Shown piece after piece: positions 62,297 through 64,000 of a DNA stretch of 64,000 bases. The notes under the pieces are model-generated. The model searched no databases, had not been told where the DNA came from, and was given only the letters and a program-made list of their open reading frames with translations. Position 1 is the stretch's first letter. The number at the start of each line of letters is the position of its first letter. Source of the stretch: Solibacillus faecavium (lineage in GTDB: Bacteria > Bacillota > Bacilli > Bacillales_A > Planococcaceae); NCBI RefSeq assembly GCF_014836905.1, contig NZ_JACSPZ010000012.1, positions 1 through 64,000 of the forward strand, given 5' to 3'. Made by a program: the position numbers and the translations under genes.

Positions 62297-62605
62297 TTAT
62301 TGCTCTTCTACTTCTGTTGAATCAGCAAATAATTCTTCTTTACAAAAGCCCAAAATTTCTGCTTCCTCATCTTCTTCCAATGCAAAATCCAAAAACTCAT
62401 TATTTGCTTTATCCATAATAAAGTAGTTTACAATGCGTACATTTTCTTCGATTACACCAACGATGACACGGATTTCTAAACCTGCTGCAGAATATAGCTC
62501 GTCTTCCTCATCTACTTCTACATCTAATAAAAACTCATATCGCTTACCTTCAATAATATTTGTTGGATCTAAAATTTCCTCTACTGAAAACTGTGTAATA
62601 TTCAT
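62297..62605 (-). CDS. DUF6509 family acidic protein
   Basis: 102 residues, strongly acidic. MNITQFSVEEILDPTNIIEGKRYEF...DEEDELYSAAGLEIRVI...LDFALEEDEE...FCKEEL fits the DUF6509 family as I remember it, which is found in Bacillales with no known function. A GGGAGG site lies before ATG 62605. No membrane segment. Confidence 0.8.
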   Translation of the reverse strand: MNITQFSVEEILDPTNIIEGKRYEFLLDVEVDEEDELYSAAGLEIRVIVGVIEENVRIVNYFIMDKANNEFLDFALEEDEEAEILGFCKEELFADSTEVEEQ

Positions 62606-62737
62606 ATTTGTACTCCTCCCGGAAAATCCTTCTTTCTCATCATAAACGAAATTTCCCGCGCGTCAAATAACAACGATTATTTTACCGTGACAGCAACGTT
62701 TTCATATGACAAACTAGAAATTAAGGAGTGATGGATT

Positions 62738-63913
62738 TTGAAAGAGTTATTTTATTATGAAGACGCAATGATAAAAGAATTTACTGCGGAAATTGTAAAA
62801 ACAGGTAGTGAAGAAACACGTAATTTTATTGTCTTAAACAATACGGCATTTTACCCAACAGGGGGTGGACAACCCCATGATACGGGCTGGATTAATGACC
62901 TGGAAATTATCGATGTCGAGAAAGTGGATGATGAAATCCGTCATTATACTGTGGGAAATTTGTCGAATATTTCCGGGGAAATTAAAGGGAAATTAAATTG
63001 GGGACGCCGATTCGACCATATGCAACAACATGCGGGACAGCATATTTTAACAGCTGCTTTTGTAGAATTATTTGATTTTGCTACTGTGAGCTTCCACCTA
63101 GGAACTGAACTTGTCACAATCGACTTAAATGTGAGTGAAATATCAGATGATCAGCTAGCCGCCGCGGAAAAGCGGGCAAATGAAATTATTTTGGAAAATC
63201 GGCCAATTGAAACTAAATGGGTGACAAAAGACGAGTTAGCTCAGTATAACTTGCGAAAAGTTGTAAAAGTCGATGAAGATATACGTTTAGTCATTATTCC
63301 TGACTATGATTACAACGGGTGTGGTGGTACCCATCCTACTTCTACAGGTCAGGTTGGTTTGCTAAAAATTTTAGCTACTGAGAAAATGAAACAGCAAATT
63401 CGTGTACATTTTGTTTGCGGCAATCGTGTATTACAGCAGCTCGCTATGCGTAAAAACGTATTAAGTGATGTTGCTCGTCAATTAAGCGCACCAGAAGAAG
63501 ATGCATCTGAAGCATTAAGAAAATTTGTAAAAACGGCAAAAAGCACTGAAAAAAGCTTGGCAGAGGCACAAGATGCACTGCTTGAATTTGAAGCACAGGC
63601 TTTGGCGAAAGAAAAAATCGCGGCAGCAATGTTTGAAAACCGCTCTATCCAAAGCTTACAAAAATTAGCCCGTTTCATTACTCAGCAAAATGAAGATGCA
63701 ATTGCTCTTCTCGTTGCCAACAATGAGGACAAGCTTCAGTTTGTCGCAGCACGTGGCAGTCAACAAACGCAATCAATGAAAGAAATTTCCGCAGCCGTTT
63801 TACCACTTATGAACGGTAAAGGCGGCGGCAACGATGCACTTGTCCAAGGTGGTGGCGAGAAAATCATTTCCGCACAGGCACTGCTAGATGCCATGAAAAA
63901 GGCAATCCAATAA
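62738..63913 (+). CDS. AlaX-type alanyl-tRNA editing protein
   Basis: 391 residues. HMQQHAGQHIL (HxxxH, about residue 94) and the C...CGGTHP zinc motif (about residue 195) belong to the AlaRS editing domain; the C-terminal 150 residues with GGGNDALVQGGG are a DHHA1-type domain, so this is a long AlaX (AlaX-L). Hydrolyses mischarged Ser-tRNA(Ala) or Gly-tRNA(Ala). Starts at TTG 62738, with AAGGAG about nine bases upstream; the ATG at 62731 is out of frame. Confidence 0.92.
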   Translation: MKELFYYEDAMIKEFTAEIVKTGSEETRNFIVLNNTAFYPTGGGQPHDTGWINDLEIIDVEKVDDEIRHYTVGNLSNISGEIKGKLNWGRRFDHMQQHAGQHILTAAFVELFDFATVSFHLGTELVTIDLNVSEISDDQLAAAEKRANEIILENRPIETKWVTKDELAQYNLRKVVKVDEDIRLVIIPDYDYNGCGGTHPTSTGQVGLLKILATEKMKQQIRVHFVCGNRVLQQLAMRKNVLSDVARQLSAPEEDASEALRKFVKTAKSTEKSLAEAQDALLEFEAQALAKEKIAAAMFENRSIQSLQKLARFITQQNEDAIALLVANNEDKLQFVAARGSQQTQSMKEISAAVLPLMNGKGGGNDALVQGGGEKIISAQALLDAMKKAIQ

Positions 63914-63966
63914 AAAATGGGAGAAGCAGATAAAGGGTATTTCCCTTATCTCTTCTCCCATTTTTA
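63913..63966. terminator. Bidirectional terminator
   Basis: AAAAATGGGAGAAG...CTTCTCCCATTTTTA arms with an AAGGG/CCCTT top stem, between the AlaX gene and the minus-strand gene ending at 63968. Confidence 0.85.
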
Positions 63967-63967
63967 T

Positions 63968-64000
63968 TTAGCCTGCTCGCAGCCCATTCATACCACGACG
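63968..64000 (-). CDS. C-terminal end of a gene that runs off the right edge
   Basis: Minus strand codes RRGMNGLRAG then TAA at 63970-63968, right behind the terminator, as expected for a convergent gene end. Too short to identify. Confidence 0.35.
   Translation of the reverse strand, partial: RRGMNGLRAG

Noticed and set aside
1-64000. tRNA genes, prophage or intact insertion sequence
   Set aside because: No cloverleaf with CCA end, transposase, integrase or capsid gene was seen.

Overview
The window looks like the chromosome of a low-GC, spore-forming Gram-positive bacterium of the Solibacillus/Lysinibacillus (Planococcaceae) type. Evidence: AT-rich DNA with strong AAGGAGG-type ribosome sites and many TTG/GTG starts; a spore protein (Tlp); a large surface protein with three SLH domains; a SigB-type promoter; and Bacillus-style riboswitches (guanidine-I, preQ1-I twice, adenine). 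The genus is an inference from gene content.

Layout. 1-1.7 kb: leader and promoter of an rRNA operon that runs off the left edge, two small unknown proteins, a Nudix hydrolase. 1.7-4.3 kb: a three-gene ABC importer of the NMT1/SsuA class. 4.4-6.1 kb: an ECF sigma factor with a membrane partner and a probable self-recognised promoter. 6.2-9.0 kb: a ~190 bp repeat with four palindromes, a DUF418 membrane protein, a PBP4-like carboxypeptidase without signal peptide. 9.2-12.0 kb: an uncharacterised pair, a PD-(D/E)XK-like protein with a membrane segment and a YaaW-like coiled-coil membrane protein. 12.4-15.8 kb: VOC protein plus an SsuABC-like importer. 15.9-18.6 kb: DsbA-like protein, guanidine riboswitch with a YkkCD exporter, two SigB-type glycine-zipper stress proteins. 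18.6-20.9 kb: second copy of the ~190 bp repeat, then a queuosine operon (queF, queC, transporter) with two preQ1 riboswitches. 21-24.4 kb: DUF2294, TRIC-like channel behind an attenuator-like leader, adenine-riboswitch pbuE, GNAT. 24.4-31.5 kb: hepT remnant, diguanylate cyclase, DUF418/DesK/DesR-like operon, a frameshifted membrane protein gene, MerR regulator, orphan replication-type winged helix.

31.9-39.4 kb is a cell-surface section (membrane HtrA-like protease, SLH protein, CAP-domain protein). 39.7-51.6 kb is rich in CoA and organic-acid metabolism: a CaiB-type CoA transferase, acetamidase/formamidase, SDR, and an operon of CitMHS transporter, split AtuA, and CoA-transferase A/B behind a LysR gene. 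52-64 kb: cupin, tandem P-loop protein, Ca2+-type P-ATPase, tlp, CoA-disulfide reductase-like enzyme, a truncated ECF sigma factor, Gfo/Idh/MocA oxidoreductase, gamma-glutamyltransferase, DUF6509 protein, AlaX editing protein.

Most notable: two genes (DesK-like kinase and tandem P-loop protein) appear to start at AUA; the PD-(D/E)XK plus YaaW-like pair resembles conflict-type systems but has no known role; two copies of a four-palindrome repeat element; two preQ1 switches within one short operon; and an unexplained terminator in the leader of the TRIC-like gene. No CRISPR array, tRNA, complete rRNA, prophage or intact insertion sequence was seen.
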